A DNA stretch of 64,000 nt from Neorhizobium vignae. Its GTDB lineage: Bacteria > Pseudomonadota > Alphaproteobacteria > Rhizobiales > Rhizobiaceae. The first letter of the stretch is position 1; each line of letters begins with the position of its first letter. The stretch is from NCBI RefSeq assembly GCF_000732195.1, contig NZ_JNNU01000006.1, forward strand, positions 124,001 through 188,000, read 5' to 3'. The translations under genes and the position numbers were made by a program. This document shows, in pieces, positions 47,966 through 56,716 of this stretch. The notes below the pieces were generated by a model, which did not search any database, was not told the origin of the DNA, and saw only the letters and a list, made by a program, of their open reading frames with translations.

Positions 47966-49393
47966 ATGCAATTTAATAGGATTTCCACGCTGGGACGCCT
48001 GGGTGCCGCCGCTGCGGCGCTTCTCGCGCCCGCCGTTGCTTTTGCGCAGACGGCTGCCGCACCGGCCGCTGAAGCTGCAGCCGCAGCTCCGGCCATGACG
48101 GTCGACAAGGGCGATACGACCTGGATGCTGATTTCGTCCATCCTTGTCCTTCTGATGATCGTGCCTGGTCTGGCACTGTTCTACGGCGGTCTCGTTCGCG
48201 CCAAGAACATGCTCTCGGTTCTGATGCAGGTCATGATGATCGCCGCCGTGGCGATGATTGTCTGGGTCACCTACGGTTATTCGCTCGCCTTCACTGACGG
48301 TGGCTCGATGAACAGCTTCATCGGCGGCTTCTCCAAGATGTTCCTTGCAGGCGTCGATACGACGACGATGTCGGAAAGCTTCACCAAGGGCGCCGCCATT
48401 CCGGAACTCGCCTTCGTCTGCTTCCAGATGACCTTCGCAGCCATCACCCCTGCGCTGATCATCGGTGCGTTTGCCGAACGCATCAAGTTCTCGGCAGTCA
48501 TCCTGTTCACCATCCTGTGGCTCACCTTCGTCTACTTCCCGATGGCCCATATGGTCTGGTTCTGGGGCGGTCCGAGCGCCTATTCCGGCCCGACCGGCCT
48601 GATCTTCGGCTTCGGCGCGATCGATTTTGCAGGCGGCACCGTCGTCCACATCAACGCGGGTATCGCAGGTCTCGTCGGCGCCATCATGGTCGGCAAGCGC
48701 ACCGGTTTCGGCAAGGACATGATGGCTCCGCACTCGATGACGCTGACCATGGTCGGTGCCGCGCTTCTGTGGGTTGGTTGGTTCGGCTTCAATGCCGGTT
48801 CGAACCTCGAAGCCAATGCCTACGCTGCTCTTGCAATGATGAACACCTTCGTTGCGACCGCGGCCGCTATCGTTAGCTGGGCCCTCGTTGAAACCTTCGC
48901 TCGCGGCAAGGCTTCCATGCTGGGTGCTGCTTCGGGTGCCGTTGCCGGCCTCGTCGTGATCACCCCGGCTGCCGGCTTCGTCGGCCCGATGGGTGCTATC
49001 ATCATGGGCCTGATCGTCTCGCCGGTCTGCTACTTCTTCGTCTCGACCGTCAAGAACAAGTTCGGTTACGACGATACGGCTGACGTCTTCGGCGTACACG
49101 GCATCGGCGGCATCATCGGTGCGATCCTCACCGGCGTGTTCGTCAACCCGGCTCTCGGTGGTGCAGGCATTGTCGACTATTCGACGGCTGACTTCGCTGC
49201 CAGCTATGCCGGCACGGCTACCCAGGTCTGGGCTCAGCTCAAGGGCGTCATCGTCACCCTACTGTGGTCCGGTATCGGTTCCGCGATCCTCTACAAGATC
49301 GTCGATCTGATCGTCGGCCTCCGCGTCACGGTCGAAGCCGAGCGCGAAGGTCTCGACCTCGCCACCCACGGCGAAGCCGCTTACCACTCCTGA
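47966..49393 (+). CDS. amtB: ammonium transporter
   Basis: A 475-residue Amt/Mep/Rh transporter. It has a signal peptide (about residues 1-22, then an Ala/Glu-rich mature start), and about 11 helices beginning TTWMLISSILVLLMIVPGLALFYGGLVR. The Amt signature DFAGGTVVHINAGIAGLVGAIM carries the pore His, and FGVHGIGGIIGAILTG the second. The C-terminal tail (EAEREGLDLATHGEAAYHS) is the GlnK-binding segment. A GGGGAG site precedes the ATG. Confidence 0.97.
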   Translation: MQFNRISTLGRLGAAAAALLAPAVAFAQTAAAPAAEAAAAAPAMTVDKGDTTWMLISSILVLLMIVPGLALFYGGLVRAKNMLSVLMQVMMIAAVAMIVWVTYGYSLAFTDGGSMNSFIGGFSKMFLAGVDTTTMSESFTKGAAIPELAFVCFQMTFAAITPALIIGAFAERIKFSAVILFTILWLTFVYFPMAHMVWFWGGPSAYSGPTGLIFGFGAIDFAGGTVVHINAGIAGLVGAIMVGKRTGFGKDMMAPHSMTLTMVGAALLWVGWFGFNAGSNLEANAYAALAMMNTFVATAAAIVSWALVETFARGKASMLGAASGAVAGLVVITPAAGFVGPMGAIIMGLIVSPVCYFFVSTVKNKFGYDDTADVFGVHGIGGIIGAILTGVFVNPALGGAGIVDYSTADFAASYAGTATQVWAQLKGVIVTLLWSGIGSAILYKIVDLIVGLRVTVEAEREGLDLATHGEAAYHS

Positions 49394-49463
49394 TCACCGG
49401 TTCTCGGCGGCGGGTGACCGCCGCCGCATAATCAAGCCGCAGCTTTTTGTGGAAGCTGTATTG

Positions 49464-49489
49464 GCCCGGGTTTCGACCCGGGCTTTTTT
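49464..49489 (+). terminator. rho-independent terminator of glnK-amtB
   Basis: An 8-bp perfect stem GCCCGGGT / ACCCGGGC with a TTCG tetraloop is followed by six T residues. Confidence 0.92.
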
Positions 49490-49524
49490 ATTCATGTTTT
49501 CAGCCTTCGCCGGGCCCGGTTTGG

Positions 49525-49539
49525 TTAAAGGGACATTAA
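49525..49539 (+). promoter_or_regulatory. CtrA binding site before ftsK
   Basis: TTAA-N7-TTAA, the full CtrA consensus, lies 97 bp before the ftsK ATG. Two GANTC methylation sites follow at 49573 and 49593. Cell-cycle control of ftsK by CtrA and CcrM is inferred. Confidence 0.7.
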
Positions 49540-49635
49540 CCACCATCGCGCTATTCTCCGCTGGAATTGCGTGAATCAGCTCTCAGGCTGCCGATTCGCG
49601 CTTGGAGTTGCGTTCAAGGACGGCGGGCAGACACG

Positions 49636-52335
49636 ATGGGCAGAAGCAGTTCAGCGGCTATGGCAAACCGGTCCACCCGCCTGGTGCTCACCGCCTTCGT
49701 GTGGCGCCAGGCGCTGGCACTCGCCGGTTTCGGCATCTTCCTCGCATTGGCGCTGGCGGTTGCGGCGCTGGCCACCTGGAACGTCGCCGACCCGAGCTTC
49801 TCCTATGCGACCGACAATGCGCCGACCAATATCCTCGGCTTTCCGGGGGCAGCCTTCGCCGACCTGATGATGCAGTTCCTCGGGCTTGCAAGCCTCGTCG
49901 CCCTGTTGCCGGTGCTGGCTCTTGCCCTGGCATTGATCGCTGGGCGCAAATACGACCGCGTTCCGGCGCGTCTTGCGGCCTGGGGCGGCGGCACGCTGCT
50001 CGCTTCCGCAACATTGGGCTGCTTTCCCGCGCCGCTCACCTGGCCGATCCCGAACGGCATCGGCGGTGTCATCGGCGACATGATCCTGCGCTTCCCGGCG
50101 TTGTTCGTCGGCGCCTATCCGACGGGCACCGTGGCGATGGTGCTCGGTTGCCTGTTCATCATCCCCTGCGCCTGGCTGATGCTGTTTGCCTCCGGCCTCG
50201 TCGGCGAAGCCTTCGCAGACGATGCCGAGGACGACGACCAGCCGGTTGCCGCCGCAAAAACCCGTTCCAAGCGCGAGGAGATCGAGGAAGAGGACGACGA
50301 GGACCGGTTTGCCGGTTTCCTGGCGTTCGGCGCCATCGCTCACTACTGGTATATCGCCCAGGCCAGATTGCGTCGCCTTGCCGGCATCAAGCCGCGCAGC
50401 CGGATGGATTTCGACCAGCCCTACGATTTCAACGAGGACGAGTTCGGAACGCTGAACGAGCCGGTCCGCGCGAGAGCGGCACCCGTTGCCCCCGGCCGTC
50501 GCATGGAGCCCTCGCTCGATGGTCCTGCCGAGCGGATCACCTCGCCGCGTCGGGTGGTGGCAGCTCCGCCGATTTCCCGCCATGACGATGACGAGGACTA
50601 CGATCCGCCCTTCGACCTGGACGACATGCCGCCGCGTCCGGCCGGCATCCTGGCCGATGACGACGAGGACGATGATGCGCCGTTCGTCGCCTCGCGCGCA
50701 CCGCAGACCGTCAACGGCGTCCGCGTCCAGCAGCGTGTGGCGCCGTCGGCTGCGCCGCCGAAGCCGAGCGCCCGTGTTGCCCGCGAAGCCCAGGGTTCGT
50801 TCATCGCGCCTGATGGCTTCCAGCTTCCTTCCGTCCATCTGTTGAACGAGCCGAAGGCCGTCGCCCGCGACGCCTCGCTGTCCGCCGATGCGCTGGAGCA
50901 GAATGCGCGGCTTCTCGAAGGCGTGCTCGAGGACTTCGGCGTCAAGGGCGAGATCATCCATGTCCGCCCTGGCCCGGTCGTCACGCTTTACGAACTCGAG
51001 CCCGCGCCGGGCATCAAGTCGTCGCGCGTCATCGGCCTTGCCGACGATATCGCCCGTTCGATGAGCGCGATCGCTGCCCGCGTCGCCGTCGTTCCCGGTC
51101 GCAATGCGATCGGCATCGAACTGCCGAACCGAACCCGCGAGACGGTCTATCTGCGCGAAATGATCGGCTCGAAGGATTTCGAGGGCAGCAAGGCGAAGCT
51201 CGCCATGGCGCTCGGCAAGACGATCGGCGGCGAGCCTGTCGTCGCCGACCTTGCCAAGATGCCGCATCTGCTCGTCGCCGGTACCACCGGCTCGGGCAAG
51301 TCGGTTGCCATCAACACCATGATCCTGTCGCTTCTCTATCGCTACACGCCGGAGAAGTGCCGCCTGATCATGATCGACCCGAAAATGCTCGAACTCTCCG
51401 TCTATGACGGCATCCCGCATCTCCTGTCGCCCGTGGTCACCGATCCGAAAAAGGCGGTCGTCGCGCTCAAGTGGACCGTCCGCGAGATGGAAGAGCGCTA
51501 CAAGAAGATGTCGAAGATCGGCGTGCGCAATATCGACGGCTTCAACAGCCGCGTCGAGCAGGCGATGGAAAAGGGCGAGGTGCTGACCCGCACCGTGCAG
51601 ACCGGCTTCGACCGCCATACCGGCGAGGCGATGTACGAGACGGAGGAATTCGATCTCCAGCCGATCCCCTATATCGTCGTGATCATCGACGAAATGGCCG
51701 ACCTGATGATGGTCGCCGGCAAGGATATCGAAGGCGCCGTGCAGCGCCTGGCGCAGATGGCGCGTGCCGCCGGCATCCATGTCATCATGGCGACGCAGCG
51801 CCCCTCGGTCGACGTCATCACCGGCACGATCAAGGCGAACTTCCCGACCCGCATCTCCTTCCAGGTGACGTCGAAGATCGACAGCCGCACGATCCTTGGC
51901 GAGCAGGGTGCCGAACAGCTGCTCGGCATGGGCGACATGCTCTACATGGCCGGCGGCGGCCGCATCCAGCGCGTCCATGGACCTTTCGTCTCCGATACGG
52001 AGGTGGAAGACATCGTCGCCTACTTGAAAACTCAGGGGCAACCCCAATATCTCGATGCGATCACGGCCGATGACGACGAGGATGGTGATGGTGCCGGCCC
52101 GGCCGGCATGTCCAATCTGGCGGAGTCGGACGACCCCTATGATCAGGCGGTGGCGATCGTGCTGCGGGACGGCAAGGCGTCGACGTCCTATGTCCAGCGC
52201 CGTCTCGGCATCGGCTACAACCGCGCCGCTTCGCTCATCGAGCGGATGGAGCAGGAGGGGCTGATCGGGCCGGCCAACCATGCCGGCAAACGCGAAATCC
52301 TGGTGCCGACAGAGGCCGACATCCTCGAACGGTAA
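49636..52335 (+). CDS. ftsK: DNA translocase FtsK
   Basis: An 899-residue translocase from ATG 49636. Four membrane helices lie in about residues 12-200 with few loops, then an acidic, disordered linker (about 200-420) rich in Asp and Pro. The motor follows: Walker A GTTGSGKS (near residue 549), [13 protein letters not shown], and [20 protein letters not shown]. The gamma winged-helix domain is at the end ([27 protein letters not shown]), which reads KOPS and activates XerCD. It moves chromosome ends during division. Terminal TTG at 49567 would add 23 residues but has no support. Confidence 0.95.
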   Translation: MGRSSSAAMANRSTRLVLTAFVWRQALALAGFGIFLALALAVAALATWNVADPSFSYATDNAPTNILGFPGAAFADLMMQFLGLASLVALLPVLALALALIAGRKYDRVPARLAAWGGGTLLASATLGCFPAPLTWPIPNGIGGVIGDMILRFPALFVGAYPTGTVAMVLGCLFIIPCAWLMLFASGLVGEAFADDAEDDDQPVAAAKTRSKREEIEEEDDEDRFAGFLAFGAIAHYWYIAQARLRRLAGIKPRSRMDFDQPYDFNEDEFGTLNEPVRARAAPVAPGRRMEPSLDGPAERITSPRRVVAAPPISRHDDDEDYDPPFDLDDMPPRPAGILADDDEDDDAPFVASRAPQTVNGVRVQQRVAPSAAPPKPSARVAREAQGSFIAPDGFQLPSVHLLNEPKAVARDASLSADALEQNARLLEGVLEDFGVKGEIIHVRPGPVVTLYELEPAPGIKSSRVIGLADDIARSMSAIAARVAVVPGRNAIGIELPNRTRETVYLREMIGSKDFEGSKAKLAMALGKTIGGEPVVADLAKMPHLLVAGTTGSGKSVAINTMILSLLYRYTPEKCRLIMIDPKMLELSVYDGIPHLLSPVVTDPKKAVVALKWTVREMEERYKKMSKIGVRNIDGFNSRVEQAMEKGEVLTRTVQTGFDRHTGEAMYETEEFDLQPIPYIVVIIDEMADLMMVAGKDIEGAVQRLAQMARAAGIHVIMATQRPSVDVITGTIKANFPTRISFQVTSKIDSRTILGEQGAEQLLGMGDMLYMAGGGRIQRVHGPFVSDTEVEDIVAYLKTQGQPQYLDAITADDDEDGDGAGPAGMSNLAESDDPYDQAVAIVLRDGKASTSYVQRRLGIGYNRAASLIERMEQEGLIGPANHAGKREILVPTEADILER

Positions 52336-52409
52336 GGCTTTCGTGATCGCCACGGGCCGGCCATGAAGCCGCCGCCTTTGGTGCGGAGGAATAACGAAAG
52401 GAGACCAGA

Positions 52410-53066
52410 ATGAAGAACGAAAAGACCATCCTTTCAGACATCAATTCCAGCGCGCTCGGCCGCCGGCAGTTTTCGCTGGGTCTTGCGGGCCTGGCCGCGG
52501 CTGCCTTTGCGCCGAACCTCGGCTTCGCCCAGAGCGCCGGCAGCGCGGCGGCACAGAAAATCGCCGACCATTTCTCCTCGGTCAAAACCATGATGGGCGA
52601 ATTCGTGCAGTTCGGCCCGCGCGGAGAGCAGACCGGTGGAAAATTCTTCATCGAGCGTCCCGGCAAGCTGCGCTTCAACTTTGAGGATCCGTCGCCGATC
52701 CGCGTCATCGCCGACGGCAAGAATGTCGTCATCGGCAATATGAAGCTTAAGACCTGGGATATCTATCCGCTCTCCAAGACGCCGCTCAGCCTGCTGCTCG
52801 CGAGCCGCATCGACCTCGGCAACCAGATGGTCCGCGACGTCAAGGAAGAATCCGATCTCACCACGATCGTGCTCGGCAACAAGACCGTCTTCGGCGATTC
52901 GACCATCACCATGATGTTCGATTCCAAGACCTACGACCTGCGCCAATGGACGATCACCGACGCCCAGAACAAGGATACGTCCGTGATGATCTACAACGTC
53001 CAGAACGGCGTCAATCTCGACGATAAGGTCTTCATCATCCCCTATGAGGACGTCCGTAAGGGCTGA
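52410..53066 (+). CDS. lolA: LolA-family outer-membrane lipoprotein carrier
   Basis: A 218-residue periplasmic protein. The mature part has the LolA pattern: IADHFSSVKTMMGEFVQFGPRGEQTGGKFFIERPGKLRFNFEDP, then DLTTIVLGN and a C-terminal beta region. LolA carries lipoproteins from the inner to the outer membrane. The N-terminus is unusual: GRRQFSLGLAGLAAAAFAP contains a twin-arginine motif, so it may be exported by Tat rather than Sec. It is 74 bp after ftsK, a conserved rhizobial neighbour pair as I recall. Confidence 0.9.
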   Translation: MKNEKTILSDINSSALGRRQFSLGLAGLAAAAFAPNLGFAQSAGSAAAQKIADHFSSVKTMMGEFVQFGPRGEQTGGKFFIERPGKLRFNFEDPSPIRVIADGKNVVIGNMKLKTWDIYPLSKTPLSLLLASRIDLGNQMVRDVKEESDLTTIVLGNKTVFGDSTITMMFDSKTYDLRQWTITDAQNKDTSVMIYNVQNGVNLDDKVFIIPYEDVRKG

Positions 53067-53090
53067 CCTCGACAGGGCTTGGAATCAATG

Positions 53091-53121
53091 AAGGGCTGCG
53101 CTTGACTGCGCAGCCCTTTTT
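53091..53121 (+). terminator. rho-independent terminator of lolA
   Basis: An 11-bp perfect stem AAGGGCTGCGC / GCGCAGCCCTT with loop TTGACT, followed by TTT, 24 bp after the lolA stop. Confidence 0.92.
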
Positions 53122-53177
53122 GCTTCTCAGGGACCGCAAAATTCCCTAAAGCTCGCGGCAGAGCCCCGAGGAATATC

Positions 53178-53981
53178 ATGACATTTTCGATTACGACCTG
53201 GAATATCAACTCCGTGCGGCTGCGCATGCCGATCGTCCAGCAGTTCCTCGTCCGCCACAAGCCGGACATTCTCTGCCTGCAGGAAATCAAGTGCCAGGAG
53301 CCCGAGTTTCCGCTGCAGCCGCTGAAGGACCTCGGCTACCAGCACATCATCATCCACGGCCAGAAGGGTTATCACGGCGTCGCCATCGCCTCGAAGGTGC
53401 CGCTTCTCGAAGACCATCGCCAGAACTACTGCGATGTCGGCGATGCCCGGCATATTTCGGCGCTCTTCGAGCGCGGTTCGCGGCGCATTCGTCTGCATAA
53501 TTTCTACGTGCCTGCCGGCGGCGACGAGCCGGACCGGACGATCAACCCGAAATTCGGCCACAAGCTCGATTTCATCGAGGAGATGAAGGCGCTAAAGGCC
53601 GATGCCATGCCCGGTATTTCATCGATCCTGGTGGGCGACCTCAATATCGCGCCGCTGGAGCACGACGTCTGGTCGCACAAGCAGCTCCTGAAGATCGTCA
53701 GCCATACGCCTGTTGAGACCGAGGGTATGAAGGAGATCATCGCGAAAGGCGGCTGGCTCGACCTGATGCGCCAGTACACGCCCGAGCCCGAGAAGATCTA
53801 TACGTGGTGGAGCTATCGCGCCAAGGACTGGGAAGCGGCGAACAAGGGCCGGCGGCTCGACCATATCTGGTCCTCGCCTGATCTCGGGCCGTTCCTGGAG
53901 CGTATCGACGTGCTGAAGGAAGCCCGCGGCTGGAACCAGCCTTCGGACCACGTGCCGGTGACGGCGGTGTTCAAGTTCTGA
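53178..53981 (+). CDS. xthA: exodeoxyribonuclease III
   Basis: A 267-residue AP endonuclease/3'-exonuclease of the exo III family for base-excision repair. Segments are TWNINSVRLR (N-terminal Asn), LCLQEIKCQE (metal Glu), HGVAIASK, VGDLNIAP (Asp, Asn), GRRLDHIWSS (Asp-His region) and SDHVPVTA (catalytic Asp-His). It follows the lolA terminator and is likely transcribed alone. Confidence 0.95.
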   Translation: MTFSITTWNINSVRLRMPIVQQFLVRHKPDILCLQEIKCQEPEFPLQPLKDLGYQHIIIHGQKGYHGVAIASKVPLLEDHRQNYCDVGDARHISALFERGSRRIRLHNFYVPAGGDEPDRTINPKFGHKLDFIEEMKALKADAMPGISSILVGDLNIAPLEHDVWSHKQLLKIVSHTPVETEGMKEIIAKGGWLDLMRQYTPEPEKIYTWWSYRAKDWEAANKGRRLDHIWSSPDLGPFLERIDVLKEARGWNQPSDHVPVTAVFKF

Positions 53982-53982
53982 T

Positions 53983-54116
53983 GCAACGTGGGACGTTGCG
54001 TCTGGATCCTCGGGTCAGGCCCGAGCATGACGAAAACAAGGGGCGGTGCCGTGCCGTGATCTCCGCCTGAAGAGCATCAAGGTCGTCATCTTCGGGCTTG
54101 GCCCGAGGATCCAGAC
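53983..54116. repeat. RIME-like intergenic mosaic element 2
   Basis: A 7-bp hairpin GCAACGT / ACGTTGC (53983-53999), then a palindromic module with GGATCCTCGGGTCAGGCCCGAG (from 54004), a spacer of about 50 bp, and an inverted copy ending TTGGCCCGAGGATCCAGAC at 54116. Same order of parts as the element at 44961. It too lies between two gene 3' ends (xthA and the cNMP-domain gene). Confidence 0.8.
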
Positions 54117-54154
54117 ACGAGGCTCGACGATCTAGGACGAAGCTCCTTCGAAGT

Positions 54155-54610
54155 TCAGGCAAACCGGTCCTGCATCGCCGCCGCCGCCTTGGCAAGGCTG
54201 GCGATATTGTCGCGGATGCGGCTTTCAATCACCCGGCCGACCTGCGGATATTCCTCCAGCAGGCGGTGGAACAGCGAGCGGCTGATCTTCAGGGCTTCGG
54301 AATCCTCGATCGCAATTGCGGTGAACTTGCGCTCCACCATGGTGACGAGGGCGAGCTCCGACAGCAGCGTACCGGGCCCGACGGTGGCCTCGACCTTCAT
54401 CTCGCCGCCCCGATCCGCCATCAGCAGCTCGAAACGGCCCCTGGCGACGATGAAGGCCGATTCCGCCGGGGATTTCTCCCGAAACAGCTGCTGGCCGGTC
54501 GCCACCTGCCGGCGCTCGGCACCGAAGGCGACGAGGCGCAGCTGGTCGTCGTTCATGTCCCGGAACAGGGGGACCTGCGAAAGCAGGCGGATATCTTCGG
54601 TCAGCGACAT
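54155..54610 (-). CDS. stand-alone cyclic-nucleotide-binding domain protein
   Basis: A 151-residue Crp/Fnr-like sensor domain with no DNA-binding helix-turn-helix. It has the beta-roll start LLSQVPLFRDMNDDQLRLVAFGAER, GQQLFREKSPAESAFIVARGRFEL and GPGTLLSELALVTMVERKFTAIAIEDSEAL, the phosphate-binding cassette region. The ligand may be a cyclic nucleotide but this is not certain. It starts 9 bp after the cenR stop on the same strand, so it is probably made with CenR. Confidence 0.88.
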   Translation of the reverse strand: MSLTEDIRLLSQVPLFRDMNDDQLRLVAFGAERRQVATGQQLFREKSPAESAFIVARGRFELLMADRGGEMKVEATVGPGTLLSELALVTMVERKFTAIAIEDSEALKISRSLFHRLLEEYPQVGRVIESRIRDNIASLAKAAAAMQDRFA

Positions 54611-54619
54611 CAGGGCCCT

Positions 54620-55303
54620 TTACGGTACGATCTTGTAGCCGCCGTTTTCGGTGACCAGGATTTCGGCGCTCGACGGATCGCGCTCGATCTTCTGGCGAAG
54701 ACGGTAGACATGGGTTTCCAGCGTATGCGTTGTGACGCCGGAATTATAGCCCCAGACTTCCTCCAGGAGGACATCGCGGGTCACGACCTTCTGACCGGCG
54801 CGGTAGAGATAGCGGATGATCGCCGCTTCCTTTTCCGTCAGGCGGATCTTCTTGCCGTCATCGGTCGTCAGCAGCTTCTGGCTCGGCTTGAAGAGATAAG
54901 GACCGACCGTGAAGGTGGCGTCCTCGCTCTGCTCGTACTGGCGAAGCTGGGCGCGGATGCGGGCGAGCAGCACGGCGAAGCGGAACGGCTTGGTCACGTA
55001 GTCGTTGGCGCCGGCTTCGAGGCCGAGGATCGTGTCGGAATCGGTGTCGTGGCCGGTCAACATGATGATCGGTGCCTTGAAGCCGTTCTTGCGCAGCAGC
55101 TTGACCGCCTCGCGGCCATCCATGTCCGGCAGTCCGACGTCCATGATCAGAAGGTCGATCTGGGCGTTCTTGGCCGTCTGCATCGCCTTGGCGGCATTCG
55201 CCTCCTGGAGAATTGCGAACTCTTCGTAAAACGACAACTGCTCGACGAGCGTCTCGCGCAGATCGTCGTCGTCGTCCACCAGGAGTATCGTGCGCGCTGC
55301 CAT
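54620..55303 (-). CDS. cenR: OmpR-type response regulator, CenR-like
   Basis: A 227-residue response regulator. The receiver has TILLVDDDDDLRETL (acidic residues 10-14), Asp55 in LLIMDVGLPDMDG, Thr in IIMLTGHD and Lys in YVTKPF. The OmpR winged helix includes IRLTEKEAAIIRYLYRAG and YNSGVTTHTLETHVYRLRQKIE. Its close similarity is to CenR, the essential envelope and division regulator of Caulobacter and Brucella; the symbol is an inference from sequence reading. I start at MAARTILL (55303); earlier ATG 55354 adds 17 poorly conserved residues. The cognate CenK is not in the window. Confidence 0.82.
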   Translation of the reverse strand: MAARTILLVDDDDDLRETLVEQLSFYEEFAILQEANAAKAMQTAKNAQIDLLIMDVGLPDMDGREAVKLLRKNGFKAPIIMLTGHDTDSDTILGLEAGANDYVTKPFRFAVLLARIRAQLRQYEQSEDATFTVGPYLFKPSQKLLTTDDGKKIRLTEKEAAIIRYLYRAGQKVVTRDVLLEEVWGYNSGVTTHTLETHVYRLRQKIERDPSSAEILVTENGGYKIVP

Positions 55304-55401
55304 GCGTTCTTGCCTTTCGTCTGCCGTTGCGTTCCGACTGTCACTGCCAGTCAATCCAAGCGCATTTAGGGCTCTTCGATGTAAATCCCTACAGCATCAG
55401 C

Positions 55402-55494
55402 CCGAAAATCGGAATCGGTTTTCGGAAAGTACGATGCTTCGATTCAATATGCTAAAGCGTCGTTTGCGCATCCGGAGGATGCGCGGCGCTTTAG
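55402..55494. repeat. tandem hairpins in the cenR/L,D-transpeptidase divergent region
   Basis: Hairpin 1: CCGAAAA / TTTTCGG arms at 55402-55408 and 55419-55425. Hairpin 2: outer arms CTAAAGCG / CGCTTTAG (55452-55459, 55487-55494) and an inner perfect stem GCGCATCC / GGATGCGC with a 3-nt loop (55466-55484). I recall very similar dispersed elements in Rhizobiales intergenic DNA. Here both genes start away from it, so it lies in promoter DNA rather than at gene ends. Confidence 0.7.
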
Positions 55495-55546
55495 TGTGCT
55501 ATGAATTCAAACGAAATCATATTCAAAGCAAAACCTTGTGAGAGAA

Positions 55547-56107
55547 ATGCAACGTTTTCGCGAGGGAAATCACAAAAAGACGGCTGTCGTCACCGTCCGG
55601 ACCGCGCCGCGCGACCGGCGCCGGGCAATCGTCTCCTTCGGCGGCATCACCGTGCCGGCAGCGCTCGGGCGTTCCGGCACCACGCCCTTCAAGCGGGAAG
55701 GGGATGGCGCAACGCCGATTGCCGCTATGCGCCTGCTCCATGGCTATGTACGTGGGGACCACGTGCGACTGCCTCCCACGGCGCTTTCGATGACGCGGAT
55801 CGGCAAGGACCTGTTGTGGTGTGATCAGCCGGAGCACCCGGCCTATAATCGCCCCGTCAGGAAACGCCCCGGGGCCCCGTTTCGGCCAAGCCACGAGGAG
55901 ATGATGCGGGCCGACGGGCTCTACGACATCTGCCTCGTTCTCGACTGGAACATCAGGTCGCGCGCCCGCAACCGCGGTTCGGCGATCTTTTTCCACCTCA
56001 TCAAGCCCGGCTACCAGCCCACTGCGGGATGCGTTGCCGTCAGCCTTGCCGATATGAAGCGGCTCATCCGCTTCATGCGCAAGGGAACGGTGGTGAGGGT
56101 GCTTTAA
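55547..56107 (+). CDS. L,D-transpeptidase (YkuD-like catalytic domain)
   Basis: A 186-residue protein from ATG 55547 (GTG 55538 would add three residues). It has KREGDGATPIAAMRLL near the start and the catalytic segment FHLIKPGYQPTAGCVAVSLADM, with the reactive Cys after the HL...TAG pattern of YkuD enzymes. These make 3-3 crosslinks or attach proteins to peptidoglycan. There is no clear signal peptide, so export is unexplained. Its stop overlaps the SixA-like stop on the other strand by 4 bp. Confidence 0.85.
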   Translation: MQRFREGNHKKTAVVTVRTAPRDRRRAIVSFGGITVPAALGRSGTTPFKREGDGATPIAAMRLLHGYVRGDHVRLPPTALSMTRIGKDLLWCDQPEHPAYNRPVRKRPGAPFRPSHEEMMRADGLYDICLVLDWNIRSRARNRGSAIFFHLIKPGYQPTAGCVAVSLADMKRLIRFMRKGTVVRVL

Positions 56108-56649
56108 TCGAGCGATCGGGGTGTGACGAACCGTTCGAGACGGCCCGTTGCCTTGCCGATCCCCTGCCAGCCTTCGGTATCGAAGTCGATCACGGCCAGT
56201 CCGGCAGTCGGATATTTCGCGGCCATTTTTTCAAGAGCATCGGTATCTCCCGCTTTGACGAGAGACTGCGCAAGCTCCTGCAGTCCGGGATTGTGTCCAA
56301 TCACCAGGACCGTATGGTGGACGGGCTCGATTTCGTTCAGTATTTCGAGAATGTCGGATGCCGCGGCTTCGTAGATGCCAGCGCAGTCACGAACCTCAGG
56401 AGAAGCCGGCAGCTTGGTCTTTACCAGGCTCCATGTCTCCTGCGTCCGCCTTGCGGGGGAGACCAGGACAAGATCGGGGACAAGCTTTTCCCGCGCTATA
56501 TATTTGGCCATGATCGAGGCGGCTTTCCGCCCCCGTGGCGCCAGCGGCCGCTCTTCGCCCGCCACTCCTTCCGGCCAGGCTGATTTGGCATGTCGAAGCA
56601 GGATCAGACGACGGCGCTGCGCGTTCTTCTTTTCCGTCTCGGCAGTCAT
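56104..56649 (-). CDS. SixA-like histidine phosphatase
   Basis: A 181-residue phosphatase of the histidine phosphatase superfamily. It has RLILLRHAKSAW (catalytic Arg-His), PARRTQETW (second Arg) and LVIGHNPGLQEL (second His). SixA dephosphorylates phospho-His in relay proteins, in E. coli the nitrogen phosphotransferase NPr; the target here is unknown. It starts 67 bp after the leuC stop, with a strong hairpin between, so it is probably separate from leuC. Confidence 0.9.
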   Translation of the reverse strand: MTAETEKKNAQRRRLILLRHAKSAWPEGVAGEERPLAPRGRKAASIMAKYIAREKLVPDLVLVSPARRTQETWSLVKTKLPASPEVRDCAGIYEAAASDILEILNEIEPVHHTVLVIGHNPGLQELAQSLVKAGDTDALEKMAAKYPTAGLAVIDFDTEGWQGIGKATGRLERFVTPRSLD

Positions 56650-56675
56650 AACGAAAAGAGTCCTCCGCCGCGGAA

Positions 56676-56699
56676 GTGCCGCCCGTAAAAGGGCGGCAC
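56676..56699 (-). terminator. stem-loop after leuC
   Basis: A 9-bp perfect stem GTGCCGCCC / GGGCGGCAC with a 6-nt loop begins 17 bp after the leuC stop. No T tract follows on the minus strand; a terminator role is inferred. Confidence 0.6.
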
Positions 56700-56716
56700 G
56701 GAGGCCTGAAGCGGCG

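Noticed and set aside
49651..52353. 900-codon open frame opposite ftsK
   Set aside because: Same antisense effect of high GC3; no recognisable domain, and ftsK on the other strand is complete.
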